64,000 bases of DNA. Origin: Parastagonospora avenae f. sp. tritici 18332-5 (taxonomy: Eukaryota; Ascomycota; Dothideomycetes; Pleosporales; Phaeosphaeriaceae). The position numbers were made by a program, and so were the translations under genes. Below are positions 11,869 to 23,511 of this stretch, in pieces; position 1 is the stretch's first letter, and every line of letters starts with the position of its first letter. The stretch is taken from contig JAFJTR010000069.1 of assembly GCA_022559985.1 (NCBI GenBank), positions 96,492 to 160,491 on the forward strand, read 5' to 3'. The notes under the pieces are model-generated. The model searched no databases. It was not told the origin of the DNA and was given only the letters and a program-made list of their open reading frames with translations.

Positions 11869-13426
11869 TCAAGCCCTCCATTTCAAAACATCATCGATAC
11901 CATAACTATCCTCGATAAACGATTCAAAGTCCTGCTCAACCTCCTCTTCAACCACAATAGTTGCTTGTGGTATGAGAGCTTGGAGATCCAGTTGCATTTG
12001 CGCAGCAGAAGGAAAAGACTTGACTGTGATATTAAAATTCCAATGATTGTTTCTTTTTTTCCCATTAATTGTATAAGTGTCGCCAAGGTCCGTGTACTCG
12101 ACATCGTGTGTGTCCGCTGGGACAGGATGCCTTCGAGTGTATTCGCGAGTGAATTCTCCCACGCCTCTAAGTTGCATCTCCTGCATACGCGGCCACGACG
12201 CTTCCATAAGGACGGGGAGAATCACACGCGCGAACATGCGGTCCATTGGTCGAGGGAAGATCCTCGCTAGCCAGTACCCGGGGCGATCCCGCTGGGCTTG
12301 TTCATTGAAGCTGTAGCCTTGCTCGAAGTCGAGTTTGCGAAGCGTCTCTCGCACTGAGTTTATGAAGCGCGCGCAAGATTGATACAACTGCTCTTCACGG
12401 GAATTTGGCCCACGCTCCTCGCATGGACCTAGTATCGCGATGCGGAGCGAGGTCAGGTGTGGACAGTGGCCGATCAGGGGGTCAAGGGCGTCTAGCATCT
12501 GCCGAGAGTAATGGATGGGGGTGTGATCGTGGAAGTGATCCTGGTAATATGCCTGAAAGTCGCGCAGATGAGCAAACCTTGGTAAAGTCGGAGTTGTCTC
12601 TGCCCATTGCGAGACATCGTTCAGCTCGAGGTGTTTCAGATTGGAGTCTCTTTGCAGCTGCGGTCGCAATATGCAGGCTACGAGCTCACGGCTCATACAG
12701 CCACTCAGGCGGATTGACGTGGCTGTAGGAAATAGGTATGCTGGTAGAGTTACCTCTCGCCAGGCTCTATGTTTGTTGGTGAGCGCTCACATAATGGATT
12801 AATGATCTGAAACCCACCTGATCCAGCACAAATCTACATGCGTGATATTAATGAAGCTTTGAAAGATTTTCCACATGGGTTCTGCAGCCGCATTAGGATG
12901 GGTCGACGGATGGGCGCGGGGTTTGCATACCATCTTCAGGCACATAAAGTGGCCCATCTTCCTCCTCTTCGTCGGCCTCGTCATCCGAGTCAGGCCTTTC
13001 CGGCCTACCCCAATAGCAACGAGTTGTATCAAGAACAGTCCAGTGGAGCCTATGTACATTTCGGGCGTAAATGGGCTTGCGCTGCATTGTTTCGACAAAC
13101 TTCTTCTGTCTCCAGAAAGCATTCTTATCAAAGTCTTCCCAGTAACGCTCGGAAAAGGTAGGAGGAACCTCCTCATCGCCAGAATCCTTGCCCCAAGGCT
13201 CGCAGACCTCATCAACATTGTGAGAACTGAGGTCAATGGTGCGGTATAGTTCGGGCAGCTACAATTCAGAAATCAGTCGTGGGGCAATGGACTTCACATG
13301 GTGGAAACTCGCAAGTCTTTCTCTCAAGATTTGACATGTCTCACAGAGCCGCTTCAGGTCGACGGTAGAACATGCATCGGCTATGCAGACTTGTATTTCA
13401 ACAGGAATCTTGAGTAAGTATGACAT
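11869..13426 (-). CDS. F-box-like / leucine-rich fungal protein, 472 aa
   Basis: Model: complement(11869..12766, 12818..12881, 12931..13258, 13298..13426). Introns are 51, 49 and 39 nt and all codon phases close. The N-terminus (LLKIPVEIQVCIADACSTVD...) has the form of a fungal F-box or F-box-like helix pair. The middle holds an acidic patch (DSDDEADEEEEDG), and the second half contains short Leu-rich stretches (LKHLELNDV, LTSLRIAILG) like degenerate leucine-rich repeats. Such proteins usually serve as substrate adaptors in SCF ubiquitin ligases, but the target is unknown. The gene diverges from vps45 with a 477-bp spacer. The assembled protein is new work from four frames, so exon 1 deserves an RNA check. 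Exon 3 is short, at 64 nt. Confidence 0.75.
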
Positions 13427-13903
13427 AATCCCTCAAGTGGATGCAATCGAATGGCGATAAAGGTAGGTGTTGAGAAGATATCGGGGAATATTTATTGCGG
13501 GTCGATTTTATAACGCGAAGAGACTGATATGCATCGTAGCGGCGAAGCACACACTAAGTTTAGGCAGACTATCGATGAGTGCAACGGAATGAAAGCAAGC
13601 ATGGGTGTGAGATTCCTGGAGTCCGCCAAGAAAATTTGACACTCATTCGTCGTGTTGCCGCCTGAAACCTTAAGATGTCTTCGTGCTGTCGTTGGGAAGG
13701 TAGAAGTGCGGTGAAGGACTGCTTGGCATGCTTGACGCGCTAAATGTGGACCCTGAGCCCGGGCTCATAGGCGCGAGGCGGAGCCCCACGAGAGCTTCAC
13801 CATACGTCAACCGCGTCGACATGGCTCTGCAACAACACCACGAGCTCTCCAAGTGAACGACACATCAAAGCTTTGACCCTTGCAATAAATCAATCAGTCA
13901 GCC
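13427..13903. promoter_or_regulatory. Divergent spacer, F-box-like gene / vps45
   Basis: 477 bp between two divergent start codons, presumably holding both promoters. No specific motif is claimed. Confidence 0.4.
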
Positions 13904-15833
13904 ATGGACATCGTGCAGGCCGTCTCCGGCTACATCACCAAGATGGTGTCGGCTGGAGACAGCGCCACAACAGGCACCTCGGCGGCAAAGATGAAGATAC
14001 TCTTACTCGACAATGAGACTGTGGGTTTGTCTCGTCCTTCGATTTGGTGGCCTGCATATGCTGACTACGGCTAGGTCTCAATAGTGTCAACGGCAACCAC
14101 GCAATCTGCGCTGCTCAGCCATGAAGTCTACCTCACCGAGTGCGCACTACACAACCACTACGCTACGCACGACTAACGACATGCAGCCGACTGGATAACC
14201 CAAAACGAGAGAAGATGCGTCATCTGAGATGCCTCTGCTTTGTCCGACCGTCTCCCGAGTCTATACAGAGCTTAATCGAGGAGCTCAGGGATCCCAAATA
14301 CGGCGAATACAACATCTGTGCGTGTAAAGGGAACCATACCGGGTATGGTAGCTGACCGAACTAGACTTCAGCAACATCATCAAGAAGTCATCACTCGAGC
14401 GGCTAGCCGAAGCAGACGACCATGAAGTCGTGCGCGCAATCCATGAGTACTTCGCCGATTTCCTCGTCATCAACCCCGACCTCATGTCGCTCAACCTGAG
14501 CTACCCAAACCACCGGATATGGAGCACGAGTCCAGACGGCTGGAACCAGGACTCGTTGCACAGATCAACCGAAGCCGTCATGGCATTACTTCTCGCGCTG
14601 AAGAAGAAGCCTTTGATACGGTATCAGAAGAACAGCTTGCTGGTGAAGAAGTTGGCGACTGAGGTGCGGTACCACATGACCCAGGAAGACCAGCTCTTCG
14701 ACTTCCGGAAGACAGACACACCACCCATTCTCTTGATTGTGGACCGAAGAGACGATCCGGTTACACCTCTGTTGACGCAGTGGACATATCAGGCAATGGT
14801 GCACGAGCTGCTGGGTATCGCAAATGGCAGAGTCGACCTGCGTGATGTACCTGAGATTCGACCCGAGCTCAAAGAAATTGTCCTCTCGCAAGATCAAGAC
14901 CCATTCTTTAAGAAGAACATGTACCTCAACTTTGGTGATCTCGGTCAGAATGCGAAAGAATATGTGGAACAATTCGCGTCGAAACAACAAGGCACACAAA
15001 AGCTCGACTCGATAGCTGACATGAAGCGCTTCATCGAAGATTTTCCGGAGTTCCGCAAGCTCTCTGGCAATGTAACGAAACACGTTACGCTTGTTGGCGA
15101 GCTGAGCAGAAGGGTTGGCCAAGAGACCCTCCTCGACATCAGCGAGCTCGAGCAAAGTCTGGCATGCACAGACAACCACTCTAATGATGTCAAGTCATTA
15201 CAGAGAGTCATCCAAGACCCGAAGGTCCCGGCTAATAACAAGTTGAGACTGGTTGCAATTTACGCGTTGCGATACTCAAAAATATCCTCAAACTCCACCG
15301 CCATGCTTCTGGACTTGCTTGCTGTCGCAGGTGGACTATCGCGAAATCGCATTAACCTCATCACGAAGCTCCTGGCATACCACGACTCATTACAAACGAT
15401 CACAGCAGCAGGAGGTGTGCCAGATTTGTTCCAGCCTGGCTCGTTCTTCGGTGGTGCACGCGATCGACTAAAGGGTCTGAAGGGTGTCGAGAACGTCTAT
15501 ACACAGCATTCGCCGCGATTGGAAGCTACGTTGCAAGACATGATCAAAGGACGTCTGAGCCAACAGTTGTATCCTTTTGTGGAAGGCGGCGGATCCACAA
15601 AGGACAAGCCACAGGACATCATCGTTTTCATGGTTGGAGGATCAACATACGAGGAGGCAAAAATGGTCGCGCAGGTCAATGCAAGCTCGCCAGGCATCCG
15701 AGTCGTGCTCGGTGGTACGACGGTGCACAATAGCACTTCGTTCTTGGAGGAGGTGGAAGACGCAGTAGACTCGTGGCCTGAGCCACCTCCCGCCTCAGCT
15801 GCGGCTCGCTTGAGGAGAGAGGTTGGAAGGTGA
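13904..15833 (+). CDS. vps45: Vps45, Sec1/Munc18-family protein, 593 aa
   Basis: SM protein that binds the Tlg2-type syntaxin and promotes SNARE assembly for traffic from Golgi to endosome/vacuole. Model: join(13904..14020, 14075..14139, 14187..14317, 14365..15833); introns are 54, 47 and 47 nt and phases close exactly. Typical SM landmarks are KMKILLLDNET at the N-terminus, PPILLIVDRRDDPVTPLLTQ, the TYQAMVHELLGI segment, and PQDIIVFMVGGSTYEEA near the C-terminus. That last pattern, and the length (yeast Vps45 is 577 aa), separates it from Sec1, Sly1 and Vps33. It acts on cytosolic faces of endosomal membranes. A housekeeping gene with no oddity. Confidence 0.95.
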
Positions 15834-16427
15834 TGAGGACATGTTACAGTATTATTTTGTTAATCTTAGCGACAATCTTACCGACTTTGAAGGGACGTCA
15901 GTTCATCGGTGCAAGCGACGCGCATTCTGATTTTGGCGCTAGGCGGGGGCCGAGAAGTGGGATGATCCGCGTGTGGCCAGTGAGTATTTTGTGAGATGTC
16001 AGCCATACATACGGGCTTCAGCGCGTTGGATGTAATATCTTCAGACAAGTTTTGCATTGAGTATCCGAAAGCATGATTTCTTGTTGCTCCGAGATGACCT
16101 AGCCGTTGAACTCGATCCATTGGCAAGACATTCAACAACTACTCTCTACGCTGCATGGCCCACTCCACTGCGAAGTCGGGACTTGTACCTGCATGACGCT
16201 GATAGGCGCGCGACCAACATAATCTGCAGCGGCTAACCGGGAAGCAGCCAAGTCCAGCCGTCAGGGCTGAGGCTCTCATCACGTGGCCGTGTCCGACGAG
16301 CAGATCGGCCACATAAAGGCAAGGGTCCCAACGTTCCAACCGGAGCGCCTGCTCGACCCGTCGCACCACCGCCCGAGCACTCAGCCACAACCTCACCAGA
16401 CGTCGACAAATGGCGCGAAAATGAGCA
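15834..16427. other. Spacer between vps45 and Zn2Cys6 gene
   Basis: Holds the 3' end of vps45 and the promoter of the downstream transcription factor. Minus-strand frames here lack any family resemblance. Confidence 0.5.
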
Positions 16428-19113
16428 ATGCCAGAACCAGGACAACAGGTGCTGCAGTCTCGAGTGGTTCGTAGACGGAATCCACGGCCTATTAATTCTT
16501 GTGTCGAGTGTCGGACGAGGAAGTCACGGTGCAGCAAGACACATCCTTGGTGATTGATTCTCCCGCATATTTGAGTGTGTTTGCTGATTCGTGCGTAGTA
16601 AGTAATGTGACAATACTTTGCGATTGGGTTTTGGGGGCTGATGAGGGCATCAAACTTGACCAGGCCAGAATTGTACCGCATTTGGAAGAGAGTGCATTTT
16701 CATCACCGTTCCTGAGAGCGCTGCACGCAAGAAAGAGAGGGAGCAGAGAGAGCGCGCAGCGAGCAAAAGTGGTACCGGAGTCACTATCCCTGATTGGACT
16801 AAGAATCTGCCGGTGCGCACGCAGAGCTCAGCAAGTTTGACGGACAAGTATGAGAATTCGAACTCGGTTGATACTACGACGCCTGGAACGCCGCCAAGAG
16901 ATTATGAGTGGGAGGCGTATCAGCAAGATGTCGAAGCCGATGGAGATGCGTGGGAGCGACTACCCGCCGAACCCGAGGAGACCCAGGACGACGTGTATGA
17001 GGACGAAAACGACGATGAAGATCAGATCGCGACGGATCTCACGATCAGAATCGGGCGGATGATTATCTGTGAGAACGTGACTGGCTTCTTCCGTCCCCAA
17101 TATGCCGAAGAGGTATGGTCCGCCCTGAAATTGGTATGCAATTGGTTCCCTCGATCAAAAGCTGAAATGTTGCGTGTAGTTGGGCAAGCTTTTGTCTGAG
17201 AGACCTAGTTCGTCGTCGTCTGTCGCTGGCCAGCGAGCGTCGCAATCAAGTGGACTACTATCTGCCGAGCAGATGCCATCCCTGGCACCTTCGCTGAACC
17301 TACTACTTGGTGGATCGTTATCTTTGCACCAAAGCAACGATGCAGGGCCGCCACAACTGCCGACTAAAGTCGAAGCAGAAGCGCTCTTTCAGCGCTACAA
17401 TGAAGCTGTCAGCCCTCTGGCGCATGTCTTGCACATCCCATCCTTCAAGCGGCTTTTCGACCGGTTCTGGCTCAATGTGGAAATGGGCAGTCCGAATCAG
17501 AATTCCTGCACTGCGTTGATCCTTGCGGTTTGTATGGCAGCCTCTGCATCAGTATCACCATTGCAGGCAAAGTCGCAATTTGGTATCACGAAAGAGGACT
17601 TATTTCTGAGACTGCAGAAGGCCACCGAAAGAGCATTGCTGCGTGCCAACTGGGCCAAGACGTCGAATATTAGGACACTTCAAGCATTGACGATCTACTT
17701 GGTAAACCTCAGCATCATTCCCTCCATGCATATTGACCCAGAAACTTATCTGTCCAGATCCCACTCTGCCGCGCCCAGATATCGCGCGCCACTTCTGTCG
17801 TAGTCGGCGCTCTGGTTCGCCTCGCACAATGCATAGGAATCCACCGCCTTCCTCACACGTCTGCCAACAGTCTGACGCCCCTCCAACGTCACGTGCGATC
17901 TCTGCTCTGGTACCAAATCTGTTTCCTTGACTTTAAGACTGCCGAAGCACAAGGTCCCCACCCATCTATCCGCGCTGATGACTTCGACATCGCCCTTCCC
18001 CTCAACGTCGACGACGATGCATTCGAATTTGGAACGCCCAGCTGGCAGCAAGTCCCGCGTGACAAGAACGGCTGGACAGATGTAACATTGAGTCTCATCC
18101 GCTACGAGTGCAACGAAATACACCGCCTCATCTTCCGCGGCAGGATCGAAATCGATCGCAAGACCCTCACACTTCACGACCTCCGTGCCCGTGTCGAAGC
18201 CCGAAAACGTCTCATCCAGACAAAATACCTCCAATACCTCGACGCCTCTATCCCCATCCAGCGCTACGCCGGCCTCGTCGCCACCCTCCTCATGTCCCGC
18301 TGCGACTCAATGCTCCTCTACCGCCACCTCCCGCAAACCTCTCTCTCTCCACGCTCCGACTCCGAAAACCGCCTGCGCGACCTACTCCTCACCGCAGCGT
18401 TGACCACCCTCGAAATCGGCGCGACGCTCGACACACTCCCGAGTCTGAGCGCATGGGCCTGGTACTCGACCACCTACCAACAATACCACGCCGTCCTACT
18501 CCTCCTCACGGAGTTATACCGCACGCCCGACCTCCCGCGCAAAGAACGCATGGCCACCATCATCGACCACATCTTCGGCCACTGCTACGGCGTCGGCGTG
18601 CGCGAGCGCTGCCGCGACCTCCTGGGCCAGGTAAAAGAGAACCTCGAGGCGTTCTACGTGATGAAAGGATTCAACAAGAAACGCCCGACGCCGTCTCAAC
18701 ATCCGACCTTCCAGCCCTACGCGCTCACCTCCCCGCAGAGTTCGAATTTCAGCGCCCAGCACCAGTTGCACAGTCAAGTCCAGCGCACGCCCACGAATCT
18801 CGCGGATATCAATGTCGACTTTGACAGTTTGTTGGGGAGTTTGAATGGTGGGGGGCAGGGTGATGATTTCGAGTTCTTTGGGGCAGGAGGAGGGGGTGGT
18901 GGGATGCAAGGGCAGCAGGATCCGGGGGCGATTTTTGTGCCGGTGGATGGGGCGCAGGGGGCGGATGGGTTTGGGCAGCGGACGAGTCCGAATGGCGGAT
19001 TGCAGCAGTGGGTGAGTAGTTATTCTTTCTGTTTTGGAGCGTCGGGATATGTGCTAACGTGTGTGATTCAGGAGAGTTGGAATTTTCCTTCGCAGCCCAA
19101 GTATGAGAATTAG
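16428..19113 (+). CDS. Zn2Cys6 fungal transcription factor, 795 aa
   Basis: Binuclear zinc-cluster regulator with a middle homology (fungal_trans) region. Model: join(16428..16549, 16603..16606, 16669..17112, 17180..17701, 17758..19011, 19072..19113). Exon 1 gives CVECRTRKSRC (C25, C28, C35) and SKTHP. Exon 3 gives NCTAFGREC. The missing cysteine comes only if a 4-nt exon (16603-16606) is used, giving HP-C-N-N-CTAFGREC with the required Cx2C. An acidic region follows (DVYEDENDDEDQ). The regulatory domain spans about residues 230-600, with typical elements such as FHIPSFKRLF-like (LHIPSFKRLFDRFW) and LVRLAQCIGIHRL. A Gly/Gln-rich tail ends the protein. All other introns are GT-AG, 56-67 nt. 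The target genes are unknown. The zinc cluster carries the usual basic residues, so DNA binding is expected. Confidence 0.88.
16603..16606 (+). other. Putative 4-nt microexon in the zinc cluster
   Basis: Bases TAAT lie between two ordinary GT-AG introns (53 nt and 62 nt), each with a CTGAT branch-like motif. They supply the last base of a cysteine codon and one asparagine codon. Without them the flanking exons are out of frame and the fourth cysteine of the cluster is lost. Confidence 0.6.
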
Positions 19114-19470
19114 TCGGATACGATGCTTGGGACGCAGGTCTTTTCGGCGAGTTTGACTTCGCCAGTCACACGTGTGATTTTGAGCTTATAGATCTAAACG
19201 CAACAGTTGATATTCATTTTTGAGCTTCAGATATTTCCCCAATTCTTGATTCGAAGCAGCTCAATGTGAACGATCCACAGAACGCCGCGTAACGCCACAC
19301 TACAGCAGACTACCACGCATCGATATACACCCCAAACGCCAATGTGCATGGACTGCACAGCAGCCGTTCTTATCCAGATGCCTTCACCACGTGCCAAACT
19401 TGTTCGGCACTATCGTGTTCCCTGTAGCACAGTGAGTCAGCCAACGAAACAAGCAGATAAGAATGTGTCA
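19114..19470. other. Convergent 3' spacer
   Basis: Lies between the tail-to-tail stop codons of the zinc-cluster factor and the BAR gene; 3' UTRs only, nothing else seen. Confidence 0.5.
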
Positions 19471-20968
19471 TTAATATCGTGCTAGTTCAGAGGCACTCAA
19501 CGCACTTCGTTTCATTGGAGGCGGAGGTGGCGGGGGCTTCTTCGCGCGAGACGGGGGAGGTGGCGGCGGTGCTTTCTTCCCGGTCGATCCGAGCGAGTCC
19601 GCTGCGCTCCAGCTCGCCGCTCGCGACATTACACTGCCGCTGCCGACCGAAGATCTGTCGGGGCTGGGAGGCGAGCGGTCGCGCGGGTCGCGTCTGTGGC
19701 CGTTGGAGCTCGCATAATCGTCTTCGTATTCATCGGCGAATGCGTTTGTTTGGCGGACAGGACGGAGATTGTTTCGGCTCGAAATGACTGACGAATCGGT
19801 GGGCACGCGTGTCAGACGGCGAGCGGGAGAGTCGTCGCGACCGTTCGTGCTGTCATACGTCGATGTTCGGCTCATTGAAGGGCGCAGAGCATAACCCCCT
19901 GGCGACGAGTTCTCTGTTGGAGAGCGGTTGCGAGAAGATAGCTTCGGGATGACAATACGCGGAGCCTCGGGCTCAGGCTCTTCCTCGACCGGGTTGAAGC
20001 GGTCAGCATAACCGTGGGCAGTGTTGACGGAGCGTGATCGTGCGGGGCGGGTGGCTTGTGCGGTTGATCTAGATTACGTGTCAGCATTTGCTGTGACCAG
20101 TGTCTCGTGTTGACGAGTCTCACCTGACTGGCCATTCCCGCTTGACGTTCAGGAGAACCTCACGGCAGCGGTCGTAGTAGCTCAGCTCGGCCTCAAGGAA
20201 GGAAGTCAGGTCTTGGACCATTTCGACTTCCGACTCCTTGATGTCCTGCATTCTTCGGAAGACGTCTTCGCTGGTCTCTTCGTATTTGGCCTTTTGTGCG
20301 CGCAGCTCCTCCTCCATGCGGAAGTCCTCTTTCTTGGTCTTCTGCATCTTGGCGAGGGAGGTGTCGTAGGCCAGGCGGCGCGTCTCGAGCTTCTTGCGGG
20401 CAGCCTGTGTGGTGGTTAGCTGCTGTGGCCAATTGAAACACTTGATATGAGACGGACCTGGTACTCCTTCATCTGGATCAGAGAGCGCTCAAGACCCTCC
20501 AGCCATGACGTGGTGGCGCTGGCAACATAAGTCTCCTGTACTCGTGCCAGTCGCTCGTTGGCGCGACCGAGAGCTAGAGGTTGTTAGCATTTCAGGAAAG
20601 ATTAGGAGCATTGTACGCACATGACAGGCAGTTGCCAAACTCAGAGTCGGGCTCAAAGTCCTCGCCGTGAGTGACCATGGTGGAGCCCAAATGGCCACCA
20701 GGGAGCTGCTTCTCCTTGTCGTCGCCCTCTGCACGCTTCGACAGCGACTTGACGTACACTGCCATGGACTTTTGCATCTTGTCCATGCCTGTGGAGCAGT
20801 TAGCATTCACTCTGCGGTTCTGTACAACGGTGCACCCATACCTTCATGGCGCAGATTCATCTCCAGCTCCAGGGCCTTGAACTCGTCGGACAGGCCGGTG
20901 CGGGCCTCGGCGCCCATCTTCTCGTTGGTCCATTGCTTCAAGCGGTCGAATTTCTTGTTGATGTTCAT
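19471..20968 (-). CDS. BAR-domain protein, endophilin-like, 429 aa
   Basis: Membrane-curving protein expected to act in endocytosis or vesicle traffic at the plasma membrane and actin patches. Model: complement(19471..20068, 20124..20404, 20458..20573, 20621..20788, 20842..20968); four introns of 53-55 nt with all phases closing. Residues 1-~240 form the coiled-coil BAR domain (MNINKKFDRLKQWTNEKMG, KSMAVYVKSLSKR, GEDFEPDSEFGNCL, LETRRLAYDTSLAKMQK, AELSYYDRCREVLL). The C-terminal ~190 residues are low-complexity Ser/Arg/Pro and end in two poly-proline blocks (PPPPPP and PPPPPPP), probable SH3-domain ligands. It has no SH3 domain of its own. This is the type widespread in Pezizomycotina, distinct from Rvs161/Rvs167. 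Confidence 0.9.
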
Positions 20969-23511
20969 GATTGCGTGTGGTGAAGGAAAGGCGCCAGCCA
21001 GGCGGGGGTTATGATAACGAGTGGTGGCTTGGGAGGCGGTTGGGATTTATTATCGATAATACAGGGTCATGCAGGAGCGATGGATAAAATGGGCAGGAGC
21101 GGCGGGAGGATTCCAGCACGAGCACTACCTACAACACCAACAACAACGAATGACGCGATGAGAAGGGAGTGAATGAGAACAGCTGTTGTGATGTCAAGGG
21201 AGGTGTCGCAAGCAGGTGCAGTCACAGCAAAAGCCCATCTCCTGGGGAAACGCGTGTCAATTGTACCCTCATGCCATAGCGCGACCCTGAGGCACTGGGC
21301 CAATCCTAGCCGACAGTTGATCTGCGCTCTTTTGACACCTTCTGGGCTCGATTCGCTCTCCACCCTCGAAGGGCCCGTTTCACCCGCCATTTGCCATCCC
21401 AGACACTATCGACCCGCTCCCTACTGCTCTATCTTTGGCAACTTCCGTCATCTTTGCGCGTCAATCACGCGCCCTGCTCAACCCATACAGCGTCATCACC
21501 TGCAGTCTGCCCTACCGCACACCCCTGACACCTTGCGTCCTGGGTTTCACTCAGAAGCTCCCTTCCACCTTCTGTGCATCCGCGAAGCACACTAGTTTCC
21601 GGCCTTGCAGCCATTGCCCGCACTTGTGGGACGAGATGCAGCACCAGGCGCGCCGGGTCAGATGCACAACCTCTAGCTTTGGCCAGGCCTCTGAACGTGC
21701 ATGATCGAAAAGGCGACTTACTCCGGCCTCCATATGTTGAGCGGCCAAGCCGACGGTCTCTGCAGCCCCGGCTTGGTGCGAGGCGTTGGAGGGGTTGGGG
21801 GATCGCTGTGCTTGCCTTCACAAGCATAGAGGTACCGATAGGGCACAGTTGTGTCGACAGTGCAGAGAGGTTCTCCAGAACAAGCCATGCACATAAGCTT
21901 CATTTCGCAAAGCATACTGACCAAGGATCCAAGAACTCAAGTTCGGAGTACCAGGACCCCCAGCGAACGGCTGCACCGAACAGGCACCGCAACAGCTCGT
22001 GAAAGCTCGGTCTGAGATCCAAACACAGTCAGAAAACAGACATCATCATACGCGCCTGAGTGGATTCAACAGGTAATCAAACATCAGGCTGAAATGTCTT
22101 TGAATCACCTTGAAGCTTTACTGCCATGACTGTAGCTGTGCGGCCATCACTCGATATTGCCCCTCACACCAATTCAAGTTGGGCGCGCCATACGCACGTG
22201 ACCTCGGGACAGCACGAACATCAACCTCGAAGCCTGACAGACAATGCAACTCCGCGACACCTAGACGGCGTCCTATCTGACTGAGGAGTCACACCCTTTC
22301 GCTCCACGTATAGCTATATGGTCTGTATCATTTCAACTAGTTGAGTAATTTTTTACATTCAAGTCTTCTCCGACAGCTATATCTCTTTCATTTTATTCTT
22401 CATCTCTTCTTCTTCGAAATTGTGCCGCATCAAGCTATGAGGACACGGTGTCGTGGGCAGTTGCGTACCCGCTGTTGTGGAGCTAGGTGCAGCGCGCTTT
22501 CGCAGCCTAACATAGGCTCAAGTGCCCGCACAAAGCATCGCCAGAACTGAGCAATGATGTGCACAAAGGGAGACCGCGACGACGCCAGCACAACCAAGTC
22601 GAGACACGTTCAACGTACTCGCTCCGTTGTATGACCTCGCCATGTCGCTTGCAATCAAGAGGCATCATGAAACACTCTGCGCCAGCACTGCAAGAGTTGG
22701 AACCTGGCAGGAGAAGAGCTTGTTGGGCTAGCAAACCACCAAACCGCCTACAAAATAATTGAGTTTATTGCGCATGGACAGCTGCGGACCGGCAGCCCAG
22801 ATGCCCCATGTTTCGGGGGTGCTACGGGCGTCTCGTTTCCATCAATTCGCATGGCTTCCAACATACACAATGCTGAAAGACCAAACTTAGACCTGCACTC
22901 GTTGTATAGGACGTATCTCTAGGGTTATTGACATCACTGCGCGCCTCTATGCTCCTGCAGTGCATCGCGGGTCAGAGGAAGGAGCCCGTCAATTATCGGC
23001 TGTAATGGGATCATGCTCGCAGGCCTCAAAGCGTTTTGAACATCAATAGTTCCATTACTCCAGACGGGCATCGCCTCCTACCACCACGCCTCTCCATCGC
23101 GCCCCCGAATAAAAGCCTTGGACCTGCGTACAGTTGGCAATCGAGCAGGTAGTTGATGTTTGTGAGCATTAGAACTATGCAGTGGGGTCGCCGCCAATTT
23201 AGATAGTATAAGAACTTCAAGATCAATAGGGGGAATAGGATAGATCAAATGATGGCTTCGATGCATCTCTGTTGCATCTTATTTGTCCCCTTAAACGACC
23301 TAAAGCTGTGAGCGTATCTTAGATTGATCAGGACAAATGCTGTGAATACAAACAGATGGCAATCAAAAGCCCAAGTAGCAGGGGTATTAACAGTCGATCG
23401 CGGTGCTAGCGACAGAAAGATTAGCTCACCCGTACTTCGTCGTTGCTCCCTCGTCCACGTCCACCTCCGCAGCATTAACCGCGAACACCACCAACAACCA
23501 CACCCGCAACC
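20969..23511. other. Gene-free stretch of 2.5 kb
   Basis: Long spacer between the divergent BAR and WHIM genes. I checked frames on both strands and saw none with family resemblance, a believable exon chain or a signal peptide. It may contain long 5' leaders or regulatory DNA; a diverged or RNA-only gene cannot be excluded. Confidence 0.5.

Noticed and set aside
16550..16664. Single 115-nt intron with GT-GG ends in the zinc-cluster gene
   Set aside because: Possible, but non-canonical and twice the usual length; the microexon model explains the frame and the cysteine with normal splice sites.
18108..18824. 238-codon plus-strand frame rich in Arg and Pro
   Set aside because: It overlaps the real transcription-factor exon in another frame; low-complexity composition is a by-product of high-GC codons.
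21173..21595. 140-codon frame in the 2.5-kb spacer
   Set aside because: No motif, poor start context, and composition like neighbouring non-coding DNA.
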